The translations under genes were made by a program, and so were the position numbers. The notes below the pieces were generated by a model. It did not search any database, was not told where the DNA came from, and saw only the letters and a list, made by a program, of their open reading frames with translations. A stretch of 64,000 nt of DNA from Bombus terrestris (lineage: Eukaryota > Arthropoda > Insecta > Hymenoptera > Apidae): contig NC_063281.1 in NCBI RefSeq assembly GCF_910591885.1, positions 12,135,200 to 12,199,199 on the forward strand. Reading direction: 5' to 3'. Below, piece after piece: positions 36,501-48,916 of this stretch. Numbering within the stretch: the first letter of the stretch is position 1; the number at the start of each line of letters is the position of its first letter.

Positions 36501-38715
36501 TGGACGATGGGGTGACTACCGAAAATGTGACACGCCAAAAAGAACGGTTGAACATATGCTTAAGCACATCGTGGATACGCATTCTGTAAGTAACTAGATT
36601 TACATTCAGACAAATTTTATTTGAAATAAAGATAATTTATTTGAAATAAATTTGTAATTATATTTAAAACAACGAGCGGTGATTGTCTGTGACATTTAAG
36701 TAAACGAGGAATGTGGAAAAGTAGTTGATTTACTTTAGTCAGAAATGTTTATAAGAAAAGATGTTTTTACAAAAATTCGTACAGTATAATTTGGAGAATT
36801 TCTCGTGTTAATCCAGGATATCGACTACATTTTGTGGACAGGAGATTTACCACCTCATGACGTGTGGAATCAAACGCGAGAGGAAAATCTGAAAGTTTTG
36901 CATGAAACGGTGACACAGCTCATTGAGATGTTTCCCGGAATACCGATCTTTCCTGCTCTTGGAAATCATGAAAGTGCTCCTGTTAATAGGTAACTAAAAT
37001 TCTTCTATTTACTTCCTCGACTTTCTTCTTTGTAGACAAAATTTCGATTGTTTCATTGACAAACCTTGTTATTAATACTACCCTGTTATTAATAACGTGT
37101 AATCCTTGATTTTGTACTCATTTGGCTTAGTAGTAAAGTATATAAAAATAGTAAGAAGAAAGAGATTAATGTAAAAAAATGTTTCAGTTTTCCACCACCA
37201 TTTGTGCCAAAAGAAAACGACATATCGTGGTTGTACGACTCGCTCGATAAACACTGGAGACATTGGTTACCAGCAGGTGTTTCACACACTGTTCGCCGTG
37301 GCGCTTTTTATTCGGTTTTAGTGCGTCCAGGATTCAGAATCCTTTCTGTCAATATGAATTACTGCAATAACAAAAACTGGTGGCTGCTAATAAATAGTAC
37401 GGATCCAGTGAGCGAACTGCAATGGCTAGTTTATGAGTTGCAAGGAGCTGAAATGAATGGCGAGAAAGTTCACATCATTGGGCATATTCCACCTGGTCAT
37501 TCGGACTGTTTGAAAGTGTGGTCTAGGAACTATTATCAAATCATTAACAGGCTAGTATAGCAGTAACGAGTTTCCAAATGACTATGATTCATCTGCTGTA
37601 ACATTTATGTCCAGATGCACATGCAATAAGTTTATCCAAGTGTTTTATCGGTTTTCATGCTTCCAGTCTTATGTCGTGGTAATACACGGTGTAGCAAAAA
37701 AGTAATAGATACTAAAAAATGAAAAATATATCGATATTCAATAGCAATGGGGTCAAGCAAGTCGCAAATCGATTCGAATATTGACCGACTAGATTCGAAT
37801 CCTCTATAAGTATTTAAAAAAAAAAGAAGTACATACTTTCAAGTAAACCTAAAGTTTTATCTGTAAATTCAATGTTTACAGGTACGAATCTACAATCACG
37901 GCACAATTTTTTGGACATACCCACTACGATGAATTCCAATTATTTTACGATATTGCTGATCTTGGAAGAGCTGTTAGCATAGCTTACGTCGGACCATCGG
38001 TTACACCTTATTATGAACTCAATCCAGGATACAGAATATACTACGTCGATGGTGATCATCCAAAAACCACGAGGGTAAGTTATCCTAAACTACTTTTTAT
38101 CATATGATTACGTGATTAAAATGTGTCGTAATTTTGTTACAGATGGTCGTAGATCACGAAAGCTGGGTAATGAATCTAAAAGAAGCGAATCTTTACGATT
38201 ATCCTATTTGGCACAAAATGTACAGTGCCCGACAAGCGTATCAAATGCCATCGCTTTTACCACGGGACTGGGATACCCTGATAGATAAGATGAGCAATGA
38301 ACCTTCGCTTTTCGATCTGTATTATAAGTAAGTAAGAGATATAGCGAGGTCATAAAATTGGCCAGGCATTGAAGTTGAGATGTGATATCTTTTAAACAAC
38401 ATCAGTTCTTGATACGATTTAGTTAAAATACCCGTAATTCGTTGTATATTGTTACGTTTCAGACATTATTATAAGAATTCTCCCGTAAGACCGCAATGTA
38501 ACGATGAATGTCGAAAAAGATTACTTTGTGATTTGCGAAGTGGAAGAAGTCACGATCGCAAAGCTCTGTGTCAAAGTCTCGAATCTAGAATAGATAACGA
38601 AACAAGGACAGGTTGGCGAGCTTGGATTTACAATGGACTCGCTTTCTCGTACGTACCTAATTGGTGGTTCCAATCTTATTCTGGTGATGTTAATACCAAC
38701 CGAGTTGACGTATAA
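33543..38715 (+). CDS. Acid sphingomyelinase (sphingomyelin phosphodiesterase, SMPD1 family), nine coding exons
   Basis: The enzyme hydrolyses sphingomyelin to ceramide and phosphocholine in lysosomes or outside the cell. Coding exons: 33543-33618, 34253-34458, 35539-35835, 36193-36585, 36817-36989, 37188-37550, 37882-38074, 38143-38327, 38463-38715. All phases agree, giving 712 residues. A signal peptide (MPNQRWIITS then a hydrophobic core) covers about 1-26. A saposin-B domain lies at about 140-220 (CSACKVG, YQFCTSL, SQICSFVIGDAC). The metallophosphatase domain shows DTHYD (Asp261, His263), TGDLPPHD (334), GNHES (374-375), GHIPPGH (481, 486) and GHTHYDEF (515, 517), the full zinc-ligand set. 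A cysteine-containing C-terminal region follows (CNDECRKRLLCDL). Intron 6 appears to use a GC donor at 37551. The exon starting at 33514 has 29 bases of 5' UTR before ATG. Which SMPD1 paralogue this is cannot be decided here. Confidence 0.95.
37551..37881 (+). other. GC-AG intron in the sphingomyelinase gene
   Basis: Exon 6 must end after AACAG at 37550 because the next exon (TTTACAG then GTACGAATC) only continues the conserved YESTITAQFFGHTH frame from phase 2. The intron then starts GCTAGT. Using the nearby GTATAG instead would put a stop codon after 17 codons of exon 7 and destroy the GHTH motif. Confidence 0.8.
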
Positions 38716-41700
38716 TTCTGCAAATATTTTTGTCATTTAATTATTATTCGTACATGACTGTTACTGATATTTCTTGTGTTCTTCAGATAATTTTTCCCTA
38801 TTTCATTAGTCTAATTTCTAATTATAATAATGTGCACTTCCTTTGTGAAAGGTAATTGCCAATATTTACAGATTTTTAATGTACAAAATATTCAAACTTT
38901 TTGTTTGTAAGATTTCATTTCTTTCAATATTAATTTTAAATTTCAGATTTCAAATTTTAAAAAATTCGACTTTTAAAGAATCATTTCTTTACAAAAAATT
39001 TGGAAAATATTCTCATAAGCAATAAAATTAAGAATTTAAAGAATTCAGTGAAAGCAATGAAAGTAATACTATAAATAAGTAATACAAATTTTTAGAGATA
39101 GGCAAATAATTGAATTGTGATTAATGACATTAATGATATTATATTAATCATATTAATAATATTATTAAGAAATTTTGTAACAAATGTTAACAATTAGCTC
39201 TAAGTAATAAGTACTACAAATGTATATAGTTATATAAAGATCTGATATGTACAATATATTTTACTAATCTGCACGCTGCAATTGCCTGTATTACCACTTT
39301 TTGTTTATATTAAGCAAAATAATACTGATTTTATGAAAGATTATTAGCGAATGTTTATACAAGTTCATATTTTTGTGGATGCAATTGAAGATATAAAATT
39401 AAAACAGAAAATTGTTCTATCTACTAAATATTATTAATTATTGATGACTATTTTTTTAACATTTTGTATATTTTTACATATTACATATTTACATTCTGTG
39501 TATTTTTTTCTTGTCTTTAAATTTTTCATAAATGCATAAACATTCGTAATCTACTAACCACAAAACATTTTTGCAAGAAGTAGTGAACATATACTAATAT
39601 TTAAATGCTGCTATTTCCGAAATATTAATGCACTTTAATTATTTTCAACTCAACTGTCTTCTGTTCCTGATTTTCTTTCATTTAGCTCTTTGAGTGCTTG
39701 TTAACATAACATAAATGTGTTAAAAGTGTGATCACATTTTTATGACTTTAACTACTTGTACTTGTTGTAAATAATATGGAAAGATACATTCTAATTCTTT
39801 TGAATCTAATTTTTAATACAGATGCAATGAAAAAAAGCAATAAGAAATGTGTTCCTTTCCTGCGTTTCTTTTTGTTAAACACAGTATGTACTAAATTAAT
39901 ATATTTATTTTTTTGGCATTTAATTTTTTATTTGTTATGGTGTATTATTCTCTCAATTTATCACAAAATAAATTTTTTATTTTAATCATTTTAAATTGTC
40001 TATTTAATTTATGGATTAAACACTCAAAGGATTAAATTAATTTTTATTTTAATATTCAATATAGGTTTCTGCAAATCATATTTAGTGCATGTATATGCTG
40101 CATAAAGAATTAAATCACTGTATAAGTTGCATACATTGTTCGTATGTTTCAGCATTTTCCTTGCAAGAAACGTAGCAACATAATTTTTCAAAATAAACAG
40201 CGCACAGCATTAGTACATTTTATAGTTATTAGTTATTCTTTAAAGTGATATGAATTACTAAAGAAGTGACATAATTGTTATATCAAATATTATAGAGGGA
40301 AACAATATTATTAAAAAATTCTGCTACAATATATAAATACTGTATATATGTTATTAAATAAAATATCAGTTTTGCAATATTTAGTAAATCTGTAATGCTT
40401 GTATATATATTAATGCTTTTGTGGTTTCAGCAAAAAATTACTATAAAAGATGGTGTTTTGAAGTTTGTAATATATTCTAACTAATCTTTTTACTATTTTG
40501 CAAAAATTTTCTACTGAAATGATATAGAAACAAAAATCAGAAGAACTTTTATTGTTTTTACACTATATAAAAGAAATTAATATTTTTTATTTTCTATTGT
40601 ATATTAATATTGTATAATAAGTACTCAAATTTACAGTTTATTGACCATTATTAAGGTCAAAAAGCTATTTCATGCGATATACACATTTATTAGCAAATGG
40701 CACCTAGTAATTAAATAACAGACAGTACCTTCTGGTGATGGAACACATATAATGGTGGTTGAAATTTCCAACACTAATCTACATTGCTTATAGTGTAAGT
40801 ATGTACATAGATTTTACCTATACGCTTAAATTATGCTCAATGCCGCATAAATTAGTATTTAGTAGTTATGAAAGCCTCCACTATATAATATAAATTGCCA
40901 ATAATTTTGAAACTATATATAACTTCTCTTTTAACATGTTATTGAATATTACTTGCACAAATAATTAATGTTTATTTCATCATAAAAGAGAGATATTAGT
41001 TTTCAAACTAAAACCAATAGATATTTATATGAGCATCACTAGTATGACTCATTAACTTATACAGATTCACAAAAATATTTGTGCAACAATGTATTTATAA
41101 TTGAAATAATTTTGAAATTGCTGTATGTATTTTGCATGTGTAACGTGCAAGATAATGTTACAAACAAAATGTTATTCGTTTCTTTTAAAGTTATACAAAA
41201 CCACTGTATATTTTTGACGTAATTCTGCAAAACAATTTATAGACATAACTCTGGATAAATCGTATCTCTGTTTTGTTTATAAAAAGAAAAAATGGTAGAG
41301 GAAAAAGATCAAAAGATTTAACCTCTTAACGAGCGAACTTATCAAAGTCAATTCATTAAAATATTTAATGTATTCATTGCGTTTTCGCATTTACATATAT
41401 ATAATTCTAGTTATTTCGATATCATTAGATAGCATTCCAGAGTTTTAATATTTTTCTACTGATTGAAAGTTACAAACAGATTGGGGTTAGGTTAAATTAC
41501 TACTCCTACAATTACTACAATTACTAGATACTACAATTAATAGATTAAAATTTCTTTTTAAGAGATTGAAACTGCTGAAATGTATATATATATTCAATTC
41601 TTAAGCTGTTATCAGATTTCCTACCTCAAAAATAATTGTATATTATATTTTCTTTGCAGATTGTCTGTTTTCATGGCAATTCCTCGATTTGCATATAATT

Positions 41701-44700
41701 TACCTAAGTATGTATTAGGCCTGGGATAAATGAAGATAACATTAAATGGAAAACTGATGTGATTTTGTTATTAAATTATTAAATATTTACAATGGTGACA
41801 TTGTTATTTTGAAAGCTGTAATATGCATTATTACACGCAAAAGTATGATGGAATTGTCAGATGCAGATACATATATTCGTGAGATCCGTGTTATGTTATA
41901 GTTAAAAGAATTTATTTAACTAGCAATAGAGAGATTATATAGCGTAAAGTTTCACTTTCAAACATGAATTATTTTTCCTTTGAATGTGATAAACATACAC
42001 ATCGAATGTGTGTTACTGTCGTATCAAAAATACTATAAAAATACTTAATAGAATGTACAAAAATGACAGACAGAGAAGCATGTTATCATTTTAAATTCCA
42101 TGTTTAGTTTATATCAATTCTATACAAGTTGAAATCGTAACTACCCTATGATCTCAACATAGAGAATACATTTTTGAAAAAAAAATATAGAGTGAATTTA
42201 CATAAAAGTAATTGCATTTATAAGTTTGTTACATGCAATACAATTAAAAGATCAGGCAAATGCAACTAGTTTGAATAATAAGATACACAATCAATCAGAT
42301 ATAAAATCAAATCTAGGTAAAATCGACAAACACTGTTGATTAGTTTTAGAAATATTTTGTACATAATCGTATTTGTATTGTATAGTTACTCTTGAATTCG
42401 TTGTCACAAACATAATTATTATAAACGTATTAACATTTTTATGAATGGAAATACAAAAATTGTACTTACAATTAGCGATTATTACATTTAACTTCATTAG
42501 CATAATTGATGTTTCACATATAGGATTTAATTGTAAAATTGAATAAAAATTTTTTTACAATTTACATGCTCTTGTAAGAAATGGATATTCAACGATGAAC
42601 GATACAAGTTTTAGTGTCAACGAGAGAGCTCGAAGGAAATTGAGGAAGCTTTTGGAATCTAGGTGAAGAAAGCTAGGTTAATTCGGAATAAGGGATTATC
42701 ATCTGAAAAAAATACACTACAATGATCAAAAAAGCAACAAAAGTAACATAAATGCATAAAAATCCGCGGTCTATTCGTTAAAGTTTGTTTGTGCTTTCTT
42801 TATCTCATATTTCCTTTACGTTTCTCAATTTGGTTATTTTAAGTGGAATATTTGAGAACAGTGCGTTTAGTTTTAAATGTAATTTTTATTTAGGCTATGT
42901 ACAACACATACGTACAATACGTGACCCTTGCTTAAAACTATATTACGCTCGCCCGGTATGCATTTCCACTTTTAATCTTTTCTCTTTGACATACTTGTTA
43001 GTGTGTGTGAATGTGTGCTCTCATGCATGCGTCGTCGTAATAGACACACATATATGTTGTGTTTCTTTCTGTATGTATGCAAGTGCAAATGTGTTCGTAT
43101 ATTCGTGTGATATGTTACAAATTTTTAGGAACATTTCGCGTGGAACACCGCGAGCGATATTAGTAATAAGGTTGCAGCAAAACTACACGAAAACAATGCA
43201 GTCGTCTGCAGCTTCATTCTCGATCAATATATTAATTAGACAATTATCGAAAAATGACACCAATATAGACGATTGTTGATTGGACAGATCCAAATATCAC
43301 CACTGAAAGACGCCAGGGAGAATAACAATTATTCGATAACGATCAAATAGAATAAAATTTCGTTTAAACAGATATCTTGCACATTATTATGTCGATCATG
43401 TCCGATAAGAGAAATAAAAAATTTTTTAATTGAAAGTAAATCAATATGATGTTTCATTTAATTATTCATTTTAAGCCAGAAAGGCATTAAATATGAAACT
43501 GCTAAGAGATATATTTACATTTGAAATAAGATTTTATCTGTAATTTAGCATACAACTTCTACATCATGTATACAAGATGTAGATATAGATAGATACATAA
43601 TTGTGTATTTTCTTCGAGATAAAGTAACTTTATTTCGATGCTTTAAGAATTCGATTAAGATTAAAATCAAATACCGATTTACTTTTGATATTTTGAAACC
43701 ATTGCATCTAATAACTAAAATAATTTTACAACATTGTTGGCGAATTAAGTCTTAAAGGTATAATATATTATACCTTATATGTATAATATAATATGTATAA
43801 TATTATTAATTTTGCAAGACAGATATAAGATTTGGTGCAAAATTACTTAAGATAAAAAAGGAACTGCGTATAGAAATTCACGTAATTATCTATTTAGACC
43901 CCTGGCGTCTCTCAAATTTCAAACGCAAGACATTGTCAGTTATCCTCGTCTCTCATCCTGATTATTTAAAACTCTGGCCAACATAAGCACACAAATCAAT
44001 ACCTAATATTCCACTAAGTTTAGGTATGCTTATATCTTTAAAAGGACATTGAAAAATCGCATATGCTAGAATATCTGTTGATTACACTGTATACGTATCT
44101 CTTCCTTATTTACAATCTCCTCTGTTAACGAAACTGTTTTGGATCGTTGTTAAGAAACTAACAAAAAGATTACGTGGACCGTGCGCGTATCGAGTTCCAC
44201 TCTGCGTGCATATTGATTATTCTAATTGTTAGTTATGCGTAGCGCGTGCTGTGTCAAAAAAGAAAAAAAAGGAGAATAAAAAGATAGAGAAGGAAGAAAA
44301 GACGAAATACAAGTTCGTTTCATTTAGTCACTGACTTTGCCTTTATCAGCGTTGGAAAGAAACTGTATATCATAAAAATAAGACGAACGAACAACAAAGG
44401 AACACTGTTTTTATCGTTATTTTAGAAATAATCTGGATAAATTCAAATGCAAAACTGCTTTACACGGCAATATGCATTTCTACTATCGTTACGAAAAATG
44501 AAATCCTTCCGATCCTACAGACATGTATCGCTTAATTTAAGAATTGAAAGTTCGATCGAAATATGTATATCACGCTTTGTACAGAATAATAGAAAATTGT
44601 GTACATACATAATCATTTTCACTAATAATTATAATGTTATGTGCGAATATGTGTGTTTAATGAAATTATACATATCATCCGTGTGTATGCATAACGCCGC

Positions 44701-45146
44701 ACATGAATAATATTTGTTACTTCTTTTTACCAATAATACCAAATGATATTAACAAAGTTACTTTTGTCGAAATATCATTAACATTACGACGAAATGTTAG
44801 AGATCATATCTCGTTAACTGAAACGCAATAGTCAGAGCTGATTTTTCTATCATAACGTTAATGAACGAATAATCATGGTAAGACGTTTAAACCGTTTAAC
44901 ACGATATTGTTTCGTGTCTATCGTAAATTCGACTTTTCGTCTCTTTTTGTGCAAAATGTCACGAGATTCGCGTTAATTCGATTTCGTTTCACTGTTCTCT
45001 TAAACGTACTTCATAGTATCGAGAAGTAATCTCGTCTCCTCTTGACAACACGTTTTAGCGGTGCTAAGTTGCCTGAATGAAGATATGCAGTCAAATATAT
45101 ATATATCGTAACGATTTCGTCTGATCCACTCATATAATGTTTACAA
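38716..45146. other. AT-rich intergenic region with 3' UTRs of the convergent sphingomyelinase and homeobox genes
   Basis: The two flanking genes converge here. An AATAAA occurs shortly after the sphingomyelinase stop (near 39020), and others follow. The sequence is extremely AT-rich to about 42.5 kb, then mixed. The longest ORF (164 codons, plus strand, about 42785-43279) has no recognisable domain and runs through TG-rich simple sequence. I see no tRNA, transposon or coding exon. Confidence 0.45.
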
Positions 45147-48100
45147 TTATGTTTGATATTGCAACATTGGCGCAGCGAGGTTGGGATGATGAGCCGTATT
45201 CATTCTTAGAGCGGAAATACTCTTGTTGTACCACTCGTCCTCGGCTGACATGCCTGAAATGAAGTAATAAATTAGTAGATAAATCGATCCATCCCGTAGA
45301 CTCTTATCTTTAGCTCCGAAATAAAAAAAAAAAAGGTAATTTTCGTTGATCGATTAACGAGATTGAACGTTAAAATCGTTTGCTTATAAAAAAATAGGAA
45401 ATCTCCTTCTTTTCCTTTCCATAGTCTTTATACGTCGCCAATGGCAATAATTATTGCGATAATAATTGTCGCGAACGTAAGATAACGATATACGCGGAAT
45501 ATTATCTTTTTAATACGGAGAATTTATTGATCAGTTATAATAAGTTAAATAGCTATTCGATTTAACGCGAAAAAGGAAGACTGACAATGAGATATCCATC
45601 CATCCTTTCCCATCGGAAACAGCTCGACGAACGAAAGTAAATTTCTTTTCTCTTAAGAAAGCAATCCGGTGAATCGATTTAATGACTTTTCCAGGAGGTT
45701 CGTCGTAATCGTTAATCGGCCGATTTGTTATCGCATTAAGACGTTAAATCGTTATAAGAGCCAGAGATATTCGCCGAAGACCTACGCTCTATACCGAGCG
45801 AAAACTCGAACACGAACACCGGCATAGACAGCCAATTCGCGAATAGTCTTGATTCGATTTTAAAGCGATATTCCATCTTGCGCCGGAAATGATGTAAGAC
45901 GGCATTCGAGCGGAAATAGAGAGAACGTCTTGGACTGAACGAACGAACGAACGTTTGTACGGATGTCCGATTCCTGTCATTTCCGGTCCAACGTTTTACC
46001 AAGTCATTTAATAACTTTAGACCAACGCCTATGATAATTACGAAAAGAAAAAAGAAAAACAAGCGGATGTTTTCATTTCTATAGGATTCGATGGATTCTA
46101 ATATGTTTCAGCCTTTGCCTCTTTTATATTTCTGCAAATTCTACACTTTGTAATTGGACACGTAACAACGATAAATCTATAGCATCGATGGTAATGTTAC
46201 GACAGCAAATCAAATTTCGAATTAACCAAATGCCGACAAATACATTTTCCGATTATACCAATTAATTCTACAACGATTATTGTTCGTATTTGGATAGAAC
46301 GTGCAACGTTCGGATATAACGTTGGTTCGCTTAAGCTACGAAATAAAATATTTCTAATTATAAATTAACTCGCAAGTTAATGAAATCGTAAATCGATTAA
46401 CAGGCTATTATTCGAATAGCGCATAGTTAGAGATCACTCACCCATCGCATCTTGTCTCATACCAGTAACTGCAGACATATTCGACGCTGAATGTGACATA
46501 GAAAATGGTTGTGTCATACTTGGATAGGACGTCGTACTCATCTACATGTAAACATAAATTCATATATAAATTAACTACTCGTTACGCAAGGAAAATACGA
46601 TAGTATTATTTCGTCGTATCGTTTAAAGGGGATTTATTGGTTCTTCCTCGAAATAAATAAAATCAAACTTTGTTGTTCGAAAGATCGATCAAAAATTTAA
46701 ATCGACATACAGGACAAGAAATAGTGGAAACTTGTTATCGTGGAATGGTAGTTTGGATTAATATAGAGAAGAGGAATTACAGCTAGAAATGGTAACGGAT
46801 GAAAAAAGATCATAGCAAGTATCGGTAAATTTTATCGTGGTACGTCAAACATGACTTCAAAGATCGATTAAGAGGATCTCGAAGCTTTTTTATCGGCAAA
46901 CCGATACGCTCGACGAATTATTGGCTTAATTAAACCGGTAGGCATTCGGTAATCCGTCCGACCCAACTAATCAGTCGAAATGCAATTTAGCTACATCGAC
47001 CGATAGCGATGCGCCGGACGCACGCTCAGGTGCACTTCAATTTAATACCTCGGTTAAAATCATTAACGAGAAACGCATCGAATTCATTCGTAGGGATACG
47101 ATACGTTGCTTGGTAGGCGTGACGCATTCATTGTCAGCGTTAACGATTTTCGTTTTTTTCCTTTTTTTTTTTTGATATATGTAAATACGATAAAAATATA
47201 ATGAATCATATCGCGACTGAAACGTGACAATAGATTTACACACCTTGAAACGTCACTCATATTTTATCACGTTCGTATCGATACCTAATATCTCGGTTTT
47301 CGGCGTACGTGAAACTACGTACGACTATTTTGAGAAAATCTTCAACGGTAACGAAGAATTTCGATGGATGATCTATACGAAGGGTGTTTCAGGTTTCTTT
47401 TCGCAAAGCAATGTCAGCATAATAATTTTGTTCTAATCTTTTAACAGAGCATCTGTGCTGTCGATCTTCGTGATTTCTTATTTTTAGTCGTAGCATATTT
47501 TATGGCACTGTTTTGCGGAAAAAGGCCTGCAACACCTCGTACAACTTGTAAGAAGATGAAACCATCGATCGTTGCAAGAGATCTGAAAAGAAATTACGGA
47601 TGAATATTTTAAAGACGAATGACTTGCCTGAGGGTAGCGGTTTATTCCATTTATGCTATTGTGAGGATGAGGATACGGTTGATAACCTCTGCTGGCACCT
47701 GGATAAATATTCCTCATCATGGCACCTTGGCAAGCAGGAATCGGAGTCAGGGCCTTCTGAAGTTGCTTCTCTTGCTTCCGATACTTCGCTCTTCTATTTT
47801 GAAACCAGACCTACCGGTGCGAAGAAAGTGCGATAGAATTTAGGAAAATTCATCGGAAAGCCAAGTAAAACGTAAAGTATCGTAATAACGTTTTCCTAAT
47901 GTTCGCGAAAGGTGCAACAGCGAGAGGCGAACGAGCTCGTTAGACGAGTCGACTCGAAGTTTCGAAAATATGTACGTTCGAACTCGTGTTCTCGAATCGA
48001 ATCTATGAGAACGCGTTAATCAGACTGTAAACGAGGGGGTGGCGGGGACGGGGGGGGGGGCATTTCTCTTCTCCATCGTCGGTCGCTGAGCTATTCCCGC

Positions 48101-48884
48101 TTTTCTCGGACTCTCCCCGAGGTAGAGTAGTTTATCTATCGCCATTTTGCATCGGGCAATTTCCATTGTTTCGCGGGATTAGTAAACCCATATTGGGGGT
48201 TGCCTGAACCGCCACCAGCGACTCCCCGGCATGCACACCGAATCCCCGAACCTCCAACCGCCACCCTCGAACCCTCTATCGCCCTCTCAACCCTCCATCA
48301 CGCCTACAACCCCCTACCACCCCCTCCCCCATCCACCCTATGGTCTCCTTCTTCGTTTCCCCTCTCTTCTCTTCTTCCGGGTTCTCGCGATTCCCTGCCA
48401 ACCGACCCTTTTCCAAGCAACCCCCAGAAAGAGAAAAGCCTCTCCCCTGGTTGGGGTTGACTTGTTTCCACCCTCGTGGTGATGTTACCAGTGCCTCCTG
48501 ATTGGCCAATGCCACGACTGTGACGTCACTCCAAGCTTCCTCATTGGCCAACATGTTTTATCGACATTTCTACTGTGCACCGTCTCTCCTCCTCTTCTCA
48601 CTGTCTCCCTCGTACACTCGTATACACGCACCTAGACACACACACACGTACATACACACGCACGCACACACACAGGCATAGTCTCTCATTCTCGGTTTCT
48701 CTCTCGTTCTTGCACGCTATCGCATGGCGAAACGAGTGACACACGAGGGTGGCTCGATCAAGCCTGGTTTTCTCTACTTGTTCCGTATCTTTTTTCTTCC
48801 GTTATTTTTCTCTATTTCCTTCTGATTTGCCGTTCCCCGTATCACGTCTCTTTTTAGTCCGTTTCTCTCTTCGCGTATTTCTTG

Positions 48885-48916
<32 letters not shown>

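Noticed and set aside
42785..43279. 164-codon plus-strand ORF
   Set aside because: Cys/Val/His-rich translation of TG-rich simple sequence in a probable 3' UTR region, with no domain.
48200..48554. Proline-rich ORFs on the plus strand and Gly/Glu-rich ORF on the minus strand
   Set aside because: Frames stay open because of the C-rich promoter-like DNA; all frames look equally low-complexity and lie in a homeobox intron.
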